A DNA stretch of 64,000 bases from Fusobacterium perfoetens (GCF_021531595.1 NZ_JADYUD010000006.1:1-64000), one strand, 5' to 3'. Counted from the first letter of the stretch, positions 44,411 to 53,468 are shown. Numbers and translations: made by a program. Notes: generated by a model from the sequence alone, not told the origin.

Positions 44411-44439
44411 ATTATATTATAAATTTAAAAGATTTCCAA
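44411..44439 (-). promoter_or_regulatory. Promoter of the AbgT-family gene
   Basis: On the minus strand TTGGAA (44439-44434), 17-base spacer, TATAAT (44416-44411). Confidence 0.7.
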
Positions 44440-44518
44440 ATAAAAATAAAAAATGTGTAAAATTATCAGATGTTTTGAAAGATATTGAAAAACAAATGTT
44501 AAATAAAAAATAAAGAAA

Positions 44519-44569
44519 AAACCTGCCTATATTAAATATAGAATAACTATATAAAAATAAGCAGGTTAT
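44519..44569 (-). terminator. Terminator of the CvfB-like gene
   Basis: On the minus strand AACCTGC (about 44568-44562) pairs with GCAGGTT (about 44528-44522) around a long AT-rich loop that has its own inner pairing (TATTCTATATTTAATATAG), followed by TTTTTT. Confidence 0.65.
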
Positions 44570-44626
44570 ATTTAAAAATAAAAATAAATATATAAATTTT
44601 ATATAAGACTAATTAAATAGTACAAA

Positions 44627-45478
44627 TTATTTTTTTATAGCAAATCCTTTGTCTGTTTTTTCAATAAGATTTTCTTTAAGAAGATTTCCAATAGCTCTTT
44701 TAAATGCTTTTTTACTTATTCCAAAATAGTCATAAATTTCTTCAGGTGAAGTTTTATCATTGAAATAGAAAGCACCTTTTAAAATTTTCATTTTTTCAAA
44801 GATAAGCTTTGAGTCTTCATCCATTTGCTGATAAGCAAGCATTCTTGGAGCAAGATCAAGTTTTCCATCTTCACGGACTCTTATAACTCTTACTGTTACT
44901 TCCTCACCTATTTTAAAATGTTTGAAATATTCATTTTTAGGAATCATTCCAAAATATCTGTCATCAACAGCAATAAAAACTCCAATATTTTCATCTATAT
45001 TGTAAACAGTTCCTGTAACAATATCATTTTTTTTGTAGTCTCTGCAAGGAAGAAGGAAACTATATATTTTCATTGTTGCAGATATACGCCCTTTTTTATC
45101 TTCATAAAGTCCTACAAGATATTTTCTTCCAGGTTCAATAGGACATATTTCTTGTCCTTTAGGAAGAAGAAGTTCTTTTTTTAGTCCCCAGTCAAGAAAA
45201 GCTCCAAGTCTTGGATTAACATCAGTTGCAGTAAGTTTTGCAAGCATTCCAACAGTGGCAGCAGTTTTTCTTAAAGTTGCAATTGGTCTATCTTCAGAAT
45301 CCATATATATAAGAACATCAAGTTCGCTTCCTATTTCAGGTTTTTCTTCCATATCTTCAAATTCATTTTTAGGAAGAAGAATATTATCATCTTCATTTCC
45401 TGTTTCAGCATCTAAGTACAATCCGATGGCAGTATAATTATTTACTTTCATCTTTTGTCTTTTTCCCATTTTTATCAT
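44627..45478 (-). CDS. S1-domain RNA-binding protein, CvfB/YitL family
   Basis: About 283 aa. The ATG at 45478 is preferred over a GTG at 45490 that abuts the AGGAG site. It carries tandem S1-like beta-barrels: GMLAKLTATDVNPRLGAFLDWGL near 75 and GTVYNIDENIGVFIAVDDRYFGMIP near 150, then a winged-helix C-terminus (SPEEIYDYFGISKKAFKRAIGNLLKENLI). This is the layout of CvfB of Staphylococcus, an RNA-binding virulence regulator. The function in this organism is inferred. Confidence 0.85.
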   Translation of the reverse strand: MIKMGKRQKMKVNNYTAIGLYLDAETGNEDDNILLPKNEFEDMEEKPEIGSELDVLIYMDSEDRPIATLRKTAATVGMLAKLTATDVNPRLGAFLDWGLKKELLLPKGQEICPIEPGRKYLVGLYEDKKGRISATMKIYSFLLPCRDYKKNDIVTGTVYNIDENIGVFIAVDDRYFGMIPKNEYFKHFKIGEEVTVRVIRVREDGKLDLAPRMLAYQQMDEDSKLIFEKMKILKGAFYFNDKTSPEEIYDYFGISKKAFKRAIGNLLKENLIEKTDKGFAIKK

Positions 45479-45686
45479 TTTGAAATTCACTCCTTATATT
45501 CTGAAAAATAATATTTATTTTAAAATTATTTTGATTTATATTTAATATGTTTCAGTAATAATATATTATACATGGTAAGCAGAGAAATTACAAATGATAT
45601 TTCTTTCCTTGAAAAAGAAATATTTAGATAGGAAGAAGAATATGATATAATAAATAAGAAAAAATAAGGGCAGAGGGGTAAGAAAA

Positions 45687-46172
45687 ATGAAAAAAGTACT
45701 GCTTGCAGTTTTATTAATTTTTTTATTTACAGGGTGTACAGTTGTAAAAAAAAGAAATAATTATAAAATTTCAAAACATTTTACTTTTTATGAAGCAACA
45801 AACAGCAGAACAGCTAAAAAATATGGGGTAAAGAATTATCCAGGAAGAGGAGATTTTAAAACTATAAAATATACAGCAGGGCGTATGGAAAAAATAAGAA
45901 ATATTGTAGGACAGCCTCTTACAATAAACAGCTGGTATAGAAGTCCCAATCTTAACAGGATAATTGGAGGGAGCACAACATCAGCTCACAGAGACGGTCT
46001 TGCAGTTGATTTTACAATAAAAGGAAATGCAAGAATAGCTTTTGACAGGATAAGGAGATCAGGATATAGTTTTGATCAGATGATTTATTATAAAAAAAGA
46101 AATTATGTGCATATTTCATTTAGAAAAAATAAAAGAACAGAAAGAAAACAGACTTTTATAAAAAGACATTAA
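45687..46172 (+). CDS. M15-like peptidase domain lipoprotein
   Basis: A 161-aa protein with a lipoprotein signal (MKKVLLAVLLIFLFTGC, Cys near 17). The rest matches the peptidase M15_3 pattern: SKHFTFYEATNS near 29, NSWYRSPNLNRIIGG near 85, SAHRDGLAVDFTI near 103 (zinc His and Asp), and YVHISFR near 147. Such domains cut peptide cross-links of peptidoglycan and are frequent in phage endolysins. The lipid anchor suggests a host-adapted version. TATAAT lies near 45640. Confidence 0.8.
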   Translation: MKKVLLAVLLIFLFTGCTVVKKRNNYKISKHFTFYEATNSRTAKKYGVKNYPGRGDFKTIKYTAGRMEKIRNIVGQPLTINSWYRSPNLNRIIGGSTTSAHRDGLAVDFTIKGNARIAFDRIRRSGYSFDQMIYYKKRNYVHISFRKNKRTERKQTFIKRH

Positions 46173-46175
46173 AAA

Positions 46176-46219
46176 GGCTGTTGCAAATTTTATTTTATAA
46201 ATTAGAAAATGCAACAGTC
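46176..46219. repeat. Deletion derivative of the MITE-like element (copy C), also a bidirectional terminator
   Basis: GGCTGTTGCA at one end pairs with TGCAACAGTC at the other. On the minus strand the 5' part, GACTGTTGCATTTTCTAATT and on through TTATA and AAATAAAATTT, matches the left end of copy A (GGAACTGTTGTATTTTCTAA...) almost base for base, but the central 150 bases are missing. A/T runs on both sides make it a plausible terminator for the two converging genes. Confidence 0.7.
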
Positions 46220-46231
46220 TTTTTAATACTC

Positions 46232-47017
46232 TTATTTTATATCCTTATGAACACGGACAGAAGAATTTGCTTTATAAAATTCTTCTTTGGTAATTAAAGG
46301 AGTAATAGGTATATGATATTTCTTTTCTTGAGAAAGTTCTCCTATATATGCTTTATTTGAAAGTATGTATTTTACTTTTGTATGATGCATTGGCACACAG
46401 AAAACATTTTCTATGTATCTTGATATTTTTCTATAAGAAAAATTTTTATTTCTTAAAACAAAAATACATTTAATAATAGGAGCTGTTTTTTCATCAATTT
46501 GTATAAAATCGTTTCCAACTATTTTATAGCCAAGAGGAATTTTACCTCCAGTAAAGAGTCTTTTTTCAATTTTATTTTTTTTACCACTTGAAGTTCTCAT
46601 ATTAATCATATTTTTTTCAAATGCAGCAAAAGCACTGATAATATCTTTCATCAATTTTCCAGAAGGATCGTTGTTGAATTTTTGATCTGCAGCTAAAAGT
46701 TCACAGTTGCATTTTTTTAATTCAAATTCAAGATACCCTAGAAGAATAGTATCTCTTGCAAATCTATCAAGCTTTTGAACTATAACATATTTTACTTCTT
46801 CTTTATTTTTTCTGATATATGCAAAGCACTGGGCAAGCCCTTCTCTTTTTTCAATATCTTCTGCACCTGAAATTCCCTCATCTGAAAAGATATCTAAGAG
46901 TTTGATATCTTGTTTTTCACAAAATTGAATAATTGCTTTTTTTTGAACTTCAAGCCCGCCTCCTTCTTTTACCTGCTTATCACTGGATACACGGACATAA
47001 CCTATAGCTTTTTTCAT
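46232..47017 (-). CDS. Serine site-specific recombinase (resolvase/invertase family)
   Basis: A 261-aa protein starting MKKAIGYVRVSSDKQ at 47017, with GAGGT upstream. The catalytic resolvase domain (1-145) has the nucleophilic Ser near 11, GISGAE near 51 and KLDRFARDTILLG near 84. A recombinase-type DNA-binding domain follows (about 165-255, IPLGYKIVGNDFIQIDEKTA, KYILSNKAYIGELSQEKKYH). It lacks the zinc ribbon and coiled coil of large phage integrases. No transposon ends or prophage genes flank it, so its target is unknown. Confidence 0.9.
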   Translation of the reverse strand: MKKAIGYVRVSSDKQVKEGGGLEVQKKAIIQFCEKQDIKLLDIFSDEGISGAEDIEKREGLAQCFAYIRKNKEEVKYVIVQKLDRFARDTILLGYLEFELKKCNCELLAADQKFNNDPSGKLMKDIISAFAAFEKNMINMRTSSGKKNKIEKRLFTGGKIPLGYKIVGNDFIQIDEKTAPIIKCIFVLRNKNFSYRKISRYIENVFCVPMHHTKVKYILSNKAYIGELSQEKKYHIPITPLITKEEFYKANSSVRVHKDIK

Positions 47018-47212
47018 AAATGACCTCTTTAAATTAAATTTAATTTTGAAGGTAACAAAAAAATTATACCAAACTAATAATATCACTTAATTTATAATAA
47101 TACAATAAAAATATAGTAAGAAAATTTTTTTAAGATTTATAAAGTATTTTAATTAAAAAGTTTTGAAAAGAAAAAAATTAAAATATAAAAGTCTGAAAGA
47201 AGCATGGAAAGG

Positions 47213-47244
47213 AAAAAGGTGGCATTAAAAGCCACCTTTTTTGA
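47213..47244 (-). terminator. Terminator of metF-metH
   Basis: AAAAAGGTGGC (47213-47223) pairs with GCCACCTTTTT (47231-47241) around ATTAAAA; on the minus strand it ends the metH transcript 9 bases after the stop. Confidence 0.85.
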
Positions 47245-47252
47245 AATAAATT

Positions 47253-50200
47253 TTAATCTAAATTAAAATAAAAACTTTTAGGATTTGAAACATATAATCC
47301 ACAGACACTGCTTAAAGGTGTCATTGCAAAAGAGGAAGTAAGTGTTGCTCCAGTTCTTTCTCCTTCAATTAAATCAAAAATAGTTTTTTTTATTGAATGG
47401 TCAGGAAGAGAAGGATATCCAGGTACAGGTCTTATATTTATTTTCCATAAATTTTTATCAATGTATTTTTGAAGACATTCTGCTCCTGCTTCAGCTATTC
47501 TTGTAAGAACAAGAGTCTCTAAAAGACTTAAATAATCATTATCTTTAAAAAAATTACTGAAAACAGAAATAGTAAATGCTCCTATATAATCTTCTTTATT
47601 GAAAAAATCACTTAAAGAAAGAGAAGTGCTCTGAGGTTTATAGATTCCTCTTTTTAAAGGAATAGAAAAATTCTTTTGATTTTCTGTGATTGTAATACTG
47701 TCTTCATTTTTTTTACATGGAAAAATACCAAAGGAGCATTTAACAGTAAGTTTTTCTTTTTTCATTGTATCTAAGATCATTTTAATATCTTTTTCTACTT
47801 CTTTTTCTTCTTTTGTATCTTTTACTTTAAGATTATGAAAAATAAGTCCGTATTTAATAAAAGGTTCTGTATCTTTAATAGAAAATTCAATGAAATCTTT
47901 TCCTGTTTTTAAAGGAGAAGAAACAGGACTTAAAAATTTATCATTTGAACCTTCAGCTGAAGGTTTATTTTCTATACTTTTATTTTTATTATTATCATAA
48001 TATATTTTTGCAATCTTATTAAGTTCATCAGCTTTTTCTTTAAGAAAATTATCTTTTTTATCAGAACATAACATTTCAGCTGCAGTAAGTGTATCAAGAG
48101 CATCAGCTGCATATAAAGTTTTATTTCTATAAATAGGTGCAAGTTTTATAGAGGTATGAAGCATTGAAGCAGCTGCCCCTGCAATAATAACAGGAATATT
48201 TAGACTATTTTCATTAAAAAGATTAAGAACTTTTTCCATTTCTTTAAGAGAAGGACTAATAAGCCCACTTAAAGTTACAACATCAGCTTTTTCTTTTACT
48301 GCAGTTTCAAATATTTTTTCTTTTGAAACCATAACTCCTAAATCTATAATTTCAAAGCCACTGCATTTTAAAACTGTTCCTGTTATATTTTTTCCTATAT
48401 CATGCACATCTCCTTCTACAGTTGCCATAATAATTTTTCCTTTAGACTGGATTTTTTCATTTCCTGCAAGAAGAGGGGTTATAATATCAACTGCTTTATT
48501 CATAACACTTGCTGAACGAATAAGCTGTGGAAGATAAAGTTCTCCTTTTTCAAACATACTTCCTACTTTTTCCATTCCAGGCATAAGGATATTCTGAATT
48601 ACTTCAATAGGGGAAAAAGTATTTAATGCTTCTGAGATGTCATTTTCAAATGAAGTGCTTCCTCCATATATAAGAGCCTTATGTATTCTGTTATAAAAAT
48701 TATCTTCAAGATTTTCTTTTTTTACAGTATCAGTTTTTTTAACTGAAAGTGAAAGTATTTCATCAAGACTGTTTTCTTCTCCTCTTAAAAGTTTTTCAAT
48801 AACAGATATTTCATGTTCTGAAAGTTCAGGAGCAGACTCACCTGAATTCATTATAGCAAAATTCATTCCTTCTTTTTTAGCTGTTTTAAGAAATACAGAA
48901 TGAATTGAAGCACGAAGAGCATTATTTCCTCTGAAAGAGAAAGAAAGATTACTAAGTCCTCCTACAACGCCTCCACATTTTAGATTCTCTTTAATCCAGC
49001 ATACAGCTTTTATATAGTTTATTCCATTAAATCTATCAGATTCACTTCCAGTTCCTACAGCAAGAATATTAGGATCAAAAATAATATCCCAGTCATTAAA
49101 TCCAAGTTCTTTTAATATTTTGTATGAACGACTGCATATTTCTATTTTTCTTTCATAAGAAACTCCTTGTCCCTTTTCATCAAAAGCCATAGCAATAACA
49201 GCAGCACCATATTTTTTAATAATAAGAGCCTTTTTTCTAAAAATTTCTTCCCCTTCTTTAAGACTTATGGAATTTACTATAGATTTCCCTGCTGTATTTT
49301 TAAGTGCAGTTTCAATAGTTTTAAAATCAGAAGAATCAATCATAACAGGGACTTTTGAAGCAAGAGGATCATTTTGAATAACTCTTAAATATTTTTCTAT
49401 TTCTTCGTGTGAAATAAGAAGTCCGTCGTCCATGTTTATATCAATAACAGCTGCTCCTTTTTCAATTTGAGTACGGGCAATTTCAAGAGCTTTAGTATAA
49501 TTTTTTTCTTCTATCAGCTTTTTAAAAATTTTTGAACCAGCAACATTATTCCTTTCCCCTACAGGTGTAAATCTGTCTTTAAAAGAGTAAATTTCATTTC
49601 CTGAAAGAAGATGAGTTTTCTTTAATGAAAGACTAGGTTTTCTAGGTTCTTTTCCAGAAACAAGTTTTGATATAGCCTTAATGTGTCCAAAATGTGTCCC
49701 ACAGCAGCCTCCAAGAATATTAACAGCTTTTTCTTCAACAAGTTCTTTTAAAAATTCAGCTGTTATTTCAGGAGTTTCTTTGTACTCTCCATTTTCATCA
49801 GGAAGTCCTGCATTTGGATAAAGAGATATATATTTATCTGTAAAAGAACTTAACTTTTTAATAAGAGGAACAAGATCTTTTGCTCCAAAGGAACAGTTAA
49901 GTCCAAAAGAGATAATATATTCTCTGTCAAGGGCTGTTATAAGAGATTCAATACTCTGTCCTGAAAGAAGCTTTCCTTGTTTATTTACAGTAGCTGAAAT
50001 CATAACAGGAAAAAATTTATTTTTTTCTTCAAAAATTTCTTCTGTAGCTATAAGGGCAGCTTTTGCATTAAGTCCATCAAATATAGTTTCTATAAGAATA
50101 ATGTCTGCTCCTCCATCAATAAGCCCTCTTATTTGATCAGAGTAAGAATTCTTTAGTTCATCAAAAGATATTTCTCTTTCATAGGGAATATCTCCAGTAG

Positions 50201-50591
50201 GAATAGAAGCACTTTTACTTGTAGGACCTACAGATCCTGCAATCCATATTTTTTTCCCTGAAATTTCTGAGAAATTTTTTACAGCTTCACAGGCAATAGA
50301 AGCTGATATTTTTGAAAATTCATAAGATTTTTCAGCTAAATTATATTCAGAAAGAGAGATACTGTTACAATTAAATGAATTTGTTTCAATAATATCTGCT
50401 CCAGCTTTCATATAATTAAGGTGTATTTCTTTAATAATATCTGGTCTTGTAATGTTTAGAATTTCACTGCACCCTTTTTTTCCAAGAAAATCTGTATCAC
50501 TTAGATTATACTTTTGTATAGCAGTTCCTGTTGCACCATCAAGGACAAGTATTCTTTTTTCAAGTTCTTTTTTTAAAATTGTGAAATTCAT
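47253..50591 (-). CDS. metH: Cobalamin-dependent methionine synthase
   Basis: A 1112-aa enzyme methylating homocysteine from methyl-THF via B12. Domains in order: homocysteine methyltransferase (about 1-310, with LDGATGTAIQ near 17 and zinc ligands in GLNCSFGAKD and GGCCGTHFGH), pterin-binding (about 335-590, VGERNNVAGSK, MIDSSD), B12 cap and B12-binding (about 640-860, DVHDIGKNITG with the lower axial His), and a SAM activation domain (about 885-1112, IRPVPGYP, TGATLTSSFAMTP). The activation domain is about 100 residues shorter than in E. coli, total 1112 against about 1227. Two bases from metF; under the S-box. Confidence 0.97.
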   Translation of the reverse strand: MNFTILKKELEKRILVLDGATGTAIQKYNLSDTDFLGKKGCSEILNITRPDIIKEIHLNYMKAGADIIETNSFNCNSISLSEYNLAEKSYEFSKISASIACEAVKNFSEISGKKIWIAGSVGPTSKSASIPTGDIPYEREISFDELKNSYSDQIRGLIDGGADIILIETIFDGLNAKAALIATEEIFEEKNKFFPVMISATVNKQGKLLSGQSIESLITALDREYIISFGLNCSFGAKDLVPLIKKLSSFTDKYISLYPNAGLPDENGEYKETPEITAEFLKELVEEKAVNILGGCCGTHFGHIKAISKLVSGKEPRKPSLSLKKTHLLSGNEIYSFKDRFTPVGERNNVAGSKIFKKLIEEKNYTKALEIARTQIEKGAAVIDINMDDGLLISHEEIEKYLRVIQNDPLASKVPVMIDSSDFKTIETALKNTAGKSIVNSISLKEGEEIFRKKALIIKKYGAAVIAMAFDEKGQGVSYERKIEICSRSYKILKELGFNDWDIIFDPNILAVGTGSESDRFNGINYIKAVCWIKENLKCGGVVGGLSNLSFSFRGNNALRASIHSVFLKTAKKEGMNFAIMNSGESAPELSEHEISVIEKLLRGEENSLDEILSLSVKKTDTVKKENLEDNFYNRIHKALIYGGSTSFENDISEALNTFSPIEVIQNILMPGMEKVGSMFEKGELYLPQLIRSASVMNKAVDIITPLLAGNEKIQSKGKIIMATVEGDVHDIGKNITGTVLKCSGFEIIDLGVMVSKEKIFETAVKEKADVVTLSGLISPSLKEMEKVLNLFNENSLNIPVIIAGAAASMLHTSIKLAPIYRNKTLYAADALDTLTAAEMLCSDKKDNFLKEKADELNKIAKIYYDNNKNKSIENKPSAEGSNDKFLSPVSSPLKTGKDFIEFSIKDTEPFIKYGLIFHNLKVKDTKEEKEVEKDIKMILDTMKKEKLTVKCSFGIFPCKKNEDSITITENQKNFSIPLKRGIYKPQSTSLSLSDFFNKEDYIGAFTISVFSNFFKDNDYLSLLETLVLTRIAEAGAECLQKYIDKNLWKINIRPVPGYPSLPDHSIKKTIFDLIEGERTGATLTSSFAMTPLSSVCGLYVSNPKSFYFNLD

Positions 50592-50593
50592 AA

Positions 50594-51475
50594 TTATACA
50601 GCCTCCTCAAACTCAGCTCTGATATTTTCTATACTGTCCATAATTTTTTTGGCTGTTTCAACTTTATTCATAGTATAAATATGAATTCCATCAATATCAG
50701 AGGCTATAAGATCTATAATTTGTTCTGTTGCATAGGCTATTCCAGCTTCCTTAAGAGCTTTTGGATTGCTTTCATATCTATCAAGAATTTTTCTTAATTT
50801 TTCTGGGATAGAGCATCCACACATAGATGTTATTTTTCTTATTTGTTTTGCATTTGTAACAGGCATAATTCCAGCAATAAGAGGAATATTTATATTTAAT
50901 TTTTTTAATTTGTCTCTGAATTGATAAAACTGTTCGTTGTCAAAAAATATTTGTGATATTAAGAAATCAGTTCCAGAATCAACTTTTGTTTTAAGATTAA
51001 AAAGATCAAGCAAATCATTTGTATCTTGATGTCCTTCAGGATAATATGCTCCTCCTACAGAGAAAGAAGTTTTTTCTTTTAGAAATTTTACAAGGTCACT
51101 TGCATGTGCAAAATCTCCATTTTTAAAATCAGTGCAGTCTTTAGGATAATCTCCTCTTAATGCTAGAATATTTTCTATATTATTTTTTTTAAGTTCTTCA
51201 AGAATATTATTAATTTCAGAAGTTTCAGCACCTATACATGTAAGATGTGCAAGTGCTTCTATATGATTTTTATTTTTAATTTTTGAAGCAATTTCAACAG
51301 TTCTTCCCCTTGAAGTTCCTCCAGCTCCATAAGTTACACTTATAAAATCAGGTTTAAGTTTTGCAAGTTCATCTATAACTTTATAGACTTCATCAAGAGA
51401 ATATATTTCATTTGGTGGAAATACCTCAAATGAAACAGTTGGTTTTTTCTTTGTAAAAAGATTAGCAATTTTCAT
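50594..51475 (-). CDS. metF: 5,10-methylenetetrahydrofolate reductase
   Basis: A 293-aa flavoenzyme supplying methyl-THF to MetH. The ATG at 51475 (MKIANLFTKKKPTVSFEVFPP) has GGGGG just upstream; an earlier ATG overlaps that site. Signatures: SFEVFPP near 15, FISVTYGAGG near 48, HLTCIG near 78, LRGDYP near 104 and ISQIFFDNEQF near 182. First gene of the metF-metH operon. Confidence 0.96.
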   Translation of the reverse strand: MKIANLFTKKKPTVSFEVFPPNEIYSLDEVYKVIDELAKLKPDFISVTYGAGGTSRGRTVEIASKIKNKNHIEALAHLTCIGAETSEINNILEELKKNNIENILALRGDYPKDCTDFKNGDFAHASDLVKFLKEKTSFSVGGAYYPEGHQDTNDLLDLFNLKTKVDSGTDFLISQIFFDNEQFYQFRDKLKKLNINIPLIAGIMPVTNAKQIRKITSMCGCSIPEKLRKILDRYESNPKALKEAGIAYATEQIIDLIASDIDGIHIYTMNKVETAKKIMDSIENIRAEFEEAV

Positions 51476-51514
51476 AAATACCCCCATAAAAACATTTGTG
51501 TATATTAATATTTA

Positions 51515-51670
51515 AAATAAAAAAACTTCTTTTATCTATTCTTGATAGATGAAAGAAGTCTAATGTTTTTTTAGAGATATTACCATCTATCAGGAATTAG
51601 CACCACACTTTTTTAAAAGCAGGTTGCTGAGGTATCAAAGGGCCTGTCCCTACACCTCTCTACATGGATT
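51515..51670 (-). promoter_or_regulatory. SAM-I (S-box) riboswitch controlling metF-metH
   Basis: On the minus strand: AGAGAGGTGTAGGGA, GGCCCTTTGATACC, TCAGCAACCTGC and GTGGTGCTAATTCC, with a CCAT/ATGG P1 pairing. The terminator arm ACTTCTTT.../...AAAGAAGT with a T run lies at about 51520-51560. SAM should switch off the methionine pathway genes. Confidence 0.96.
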
Positions 51671-51687
51671 AAATTTATATTGTGAGA

Positions 51688-51716
51688 ATTTTAGCACAAA
51701 TAATTTTACCTGTCAA
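51688..51716 (-). promoter_or_regulatory. Promoter of metF-metH
   Basis: On the minus strand TTGACA (51716-51711), 17-base spacer, TAAAAT (51693-51688), directly upstream of the S-box aptamer. Confidence 0.85.
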
Positions 51717-51810
51717 CAGATAATTAAAACTTTTACATATTTTATATAGACTGAAAAAGGAAAAAATGATAAAATTTTTTTTACAAGACAGACATTAAGG
51801 AGCAGATACA

Positions 51811-53154
51811 ATGTTGAAATATGTAAAAGAAATATTAAAATTAGCACTTCCTGCTGTTGGTGAAATGGTGCTTTATATGCTTATATGGATTTTTGATACA
51901 ATGATGGTAGGACATTATGGGGGGCAGGCAGGAGTATCTTCTGTAGCTCTTAGCTCTGAACTTTTATATACTTTTATAAATATTCTTATGGGAATGGGAC
52001 TTTCAATAGCAATGACTTCAATAGTTGCAAGGGCTATGGGAAATAAAAATGTAGTTCTTGCTAAAAGCTATGCAAATCAAGGAATAAAGATAGGAATATT
52101 TATTTCTTCAGTTGTTACAGTTACTTTTTTTATTTTTGCTGAAAATATTTTAAGTGCAGCAAATGCAGAAGGTGAAATTTTAAAAACAGCTGTTTCATAT
52201 ATGAGGATTTGTTGCAGTGGAATGTTTTTTTATATGTGTGCCAATATGCTCAATGGAATTTTTAGAGGATGTAAAGATACTAAGACTCCTCTTTATGGGG
52301 CTGCTGTAATGAATGTTGTAAATTTAACCTTTGATTATCTGTTGATTTTTGGAAAATTTGGTTTTCCTGAAATGGGGATAAGAGGAGCAGCAGCTGCAAC
52401 TGCAGGAGCTCAGATTTTATATTTTGTTTTTATTTTTACTCAAAGAAATAAACTTCCTTTTAAAATATCTTTGTCAGAAAAAATAAATTTTAAAGAAATG
52501 AAAGAGCTTATAAAACTTGCAGTTCCTTCTGCAATGCAGGAAGGAGCATCTAGTATTTCAAGGCTTCTTGGAATTATGATGGTTATGAGTTTAGGAAGTT
52601 TGGCTTTTTCAGCAAATCAGATAACAGTAACTATAGAAAGCATTTCATTTATGCCAGGATGGGGATTTTCTCTAGCTTGTACTGCACTTGTGGGACATAG
52701 TATAGGGGAAAAGAATTTTAGACAGGCCAAAAACTATGCAAATACTTCAGCTATTATTTCTGCATTTGTAATGGGATTTTTTAGTATAATATTTCTTATA
52801 TTTTCAGAAGAACTTGTATCTTTGTTTATAAAAAAAGAAGAAGCAGAAGTTATAAGACTTGGAAGCCAATGCCTTATGATTGGAGCAGCACAGCAGATTC
52901 CTATGGCTGTTGATATGGTTCTTGCAGGAGCTTTAAAGGGAAGTGGAGACACGAAAACTCCTTTTAAAGTGGCTTTTATATGTAACTGGTTTATAAGACT
53001 GCCTCTTATGTATTACTTTATCTATGTGAAAAAAATGCCAATCACATATTTTTGGATTATCACTGTTGTTCAATGGTTTATAGAAGCAGGTATTCTTATT
53101 TATAAATATAGAAAAAAATTTAAAGCAATGATACAAAAAAATGAACTAAAATGA
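51811..53154 (+). CDS. MATE-family multidrug efflux transporter
   Basis: A 447-aa membrane protein with 12 hydrophobic segments in two related halves: IFDTMMVGHYGG near 28 and the paired GLSIAMTSIVARAMG and GFSLACTALVGHSIGE segments are MATE features. MATE pumps export cationic drugs or metabolites using Na+ or H+. AAGGAGC lies before the ATG. It stands alone between the metF riboswitch and MITE copy B; substrate unknown. Confidence 0.92.
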   Translation: MLKYVKEILKLALPAVGEMVLYMLIWIFDTMMVGHYGGQAGVSSVALSSELLYTFINILMGMGLSIAMTSIVARAMGNKNVVLAKSYANQGIKIGIFISSVVTVTFFIFAENILSAANAEGEILKTAVSYMRICCSGMFFYMCANMLNGIFRGCKDTKTPLYGAAVMNVVNLTFDYLLIFGKFGFPEMGIRGAAAATAGAQILYFVFIFTQRNKLPFKISLSEKINFKEMKELIKLAVPSAMQEGASSISRLLGIMMVMSLGSLAFSANQITVTIESISFMPGWGFSLACTALVGHSIGEKNFRQAKNYANTSAIISAFVMGFFSIIFLIFSEELVSLFIKKEEAEVIRLGSQCLMIGAAQQIPMAVDMVLAGALKGSGDTKTPFKVAFICNWFIRLPLMYYFIYVKKMPITYFWIITVVQWFIEAGILIYKYRKKFKAMIQKNELK

Positions 53155-53207
53155 AATTAATCTGCTTATAAAAAATAGTTTTATTAATTTATTGTTAAAG
53201 GTAAAAT

Positions 53208-53407
53208 GGGACTGTTAGAAAATTATAAAAATAAAATTTTATTCTGTGAAAATATTTTTTATTTATATTGTTCGTTTCACTAAAAATGACAAACTCACTT
53301 CGTTCAGACAGTGTCATTTTTTATCGTTCAACTCACTTCATAAATTACAAAAATATTTTCAATATCCTAAAATTTTACTTTTTATAAATTAGGAATTCAA
53401 CAGTCCC
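53208..53407 (-). repeat. MITE-like 200-bp inverted-repeat element, copy B
   Basis: Ends GGGACTGTT and AACAGTCCC are perfect 9-bp inverted repeats. The inner sequence is the reverse complement of copy A at 36076-36275, with the central 100 bases nearly identical (shared GACACTGTCTGAACGAAG block). It is placed 53 bases after the MATE stop and 61 bases beyond the convergent surface-protein stop, so it may also act as their terminator. Flanking AAAAT/ATTTT extends the symmetry; no direct target duplication is visible. Confidence 0.8.
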
Positions 53408-53468
53408 ATTTTTTACACTTTATTTTCTGTATTAATTAAAGAGTAAACTATTTTTTTGTAGATATTTT

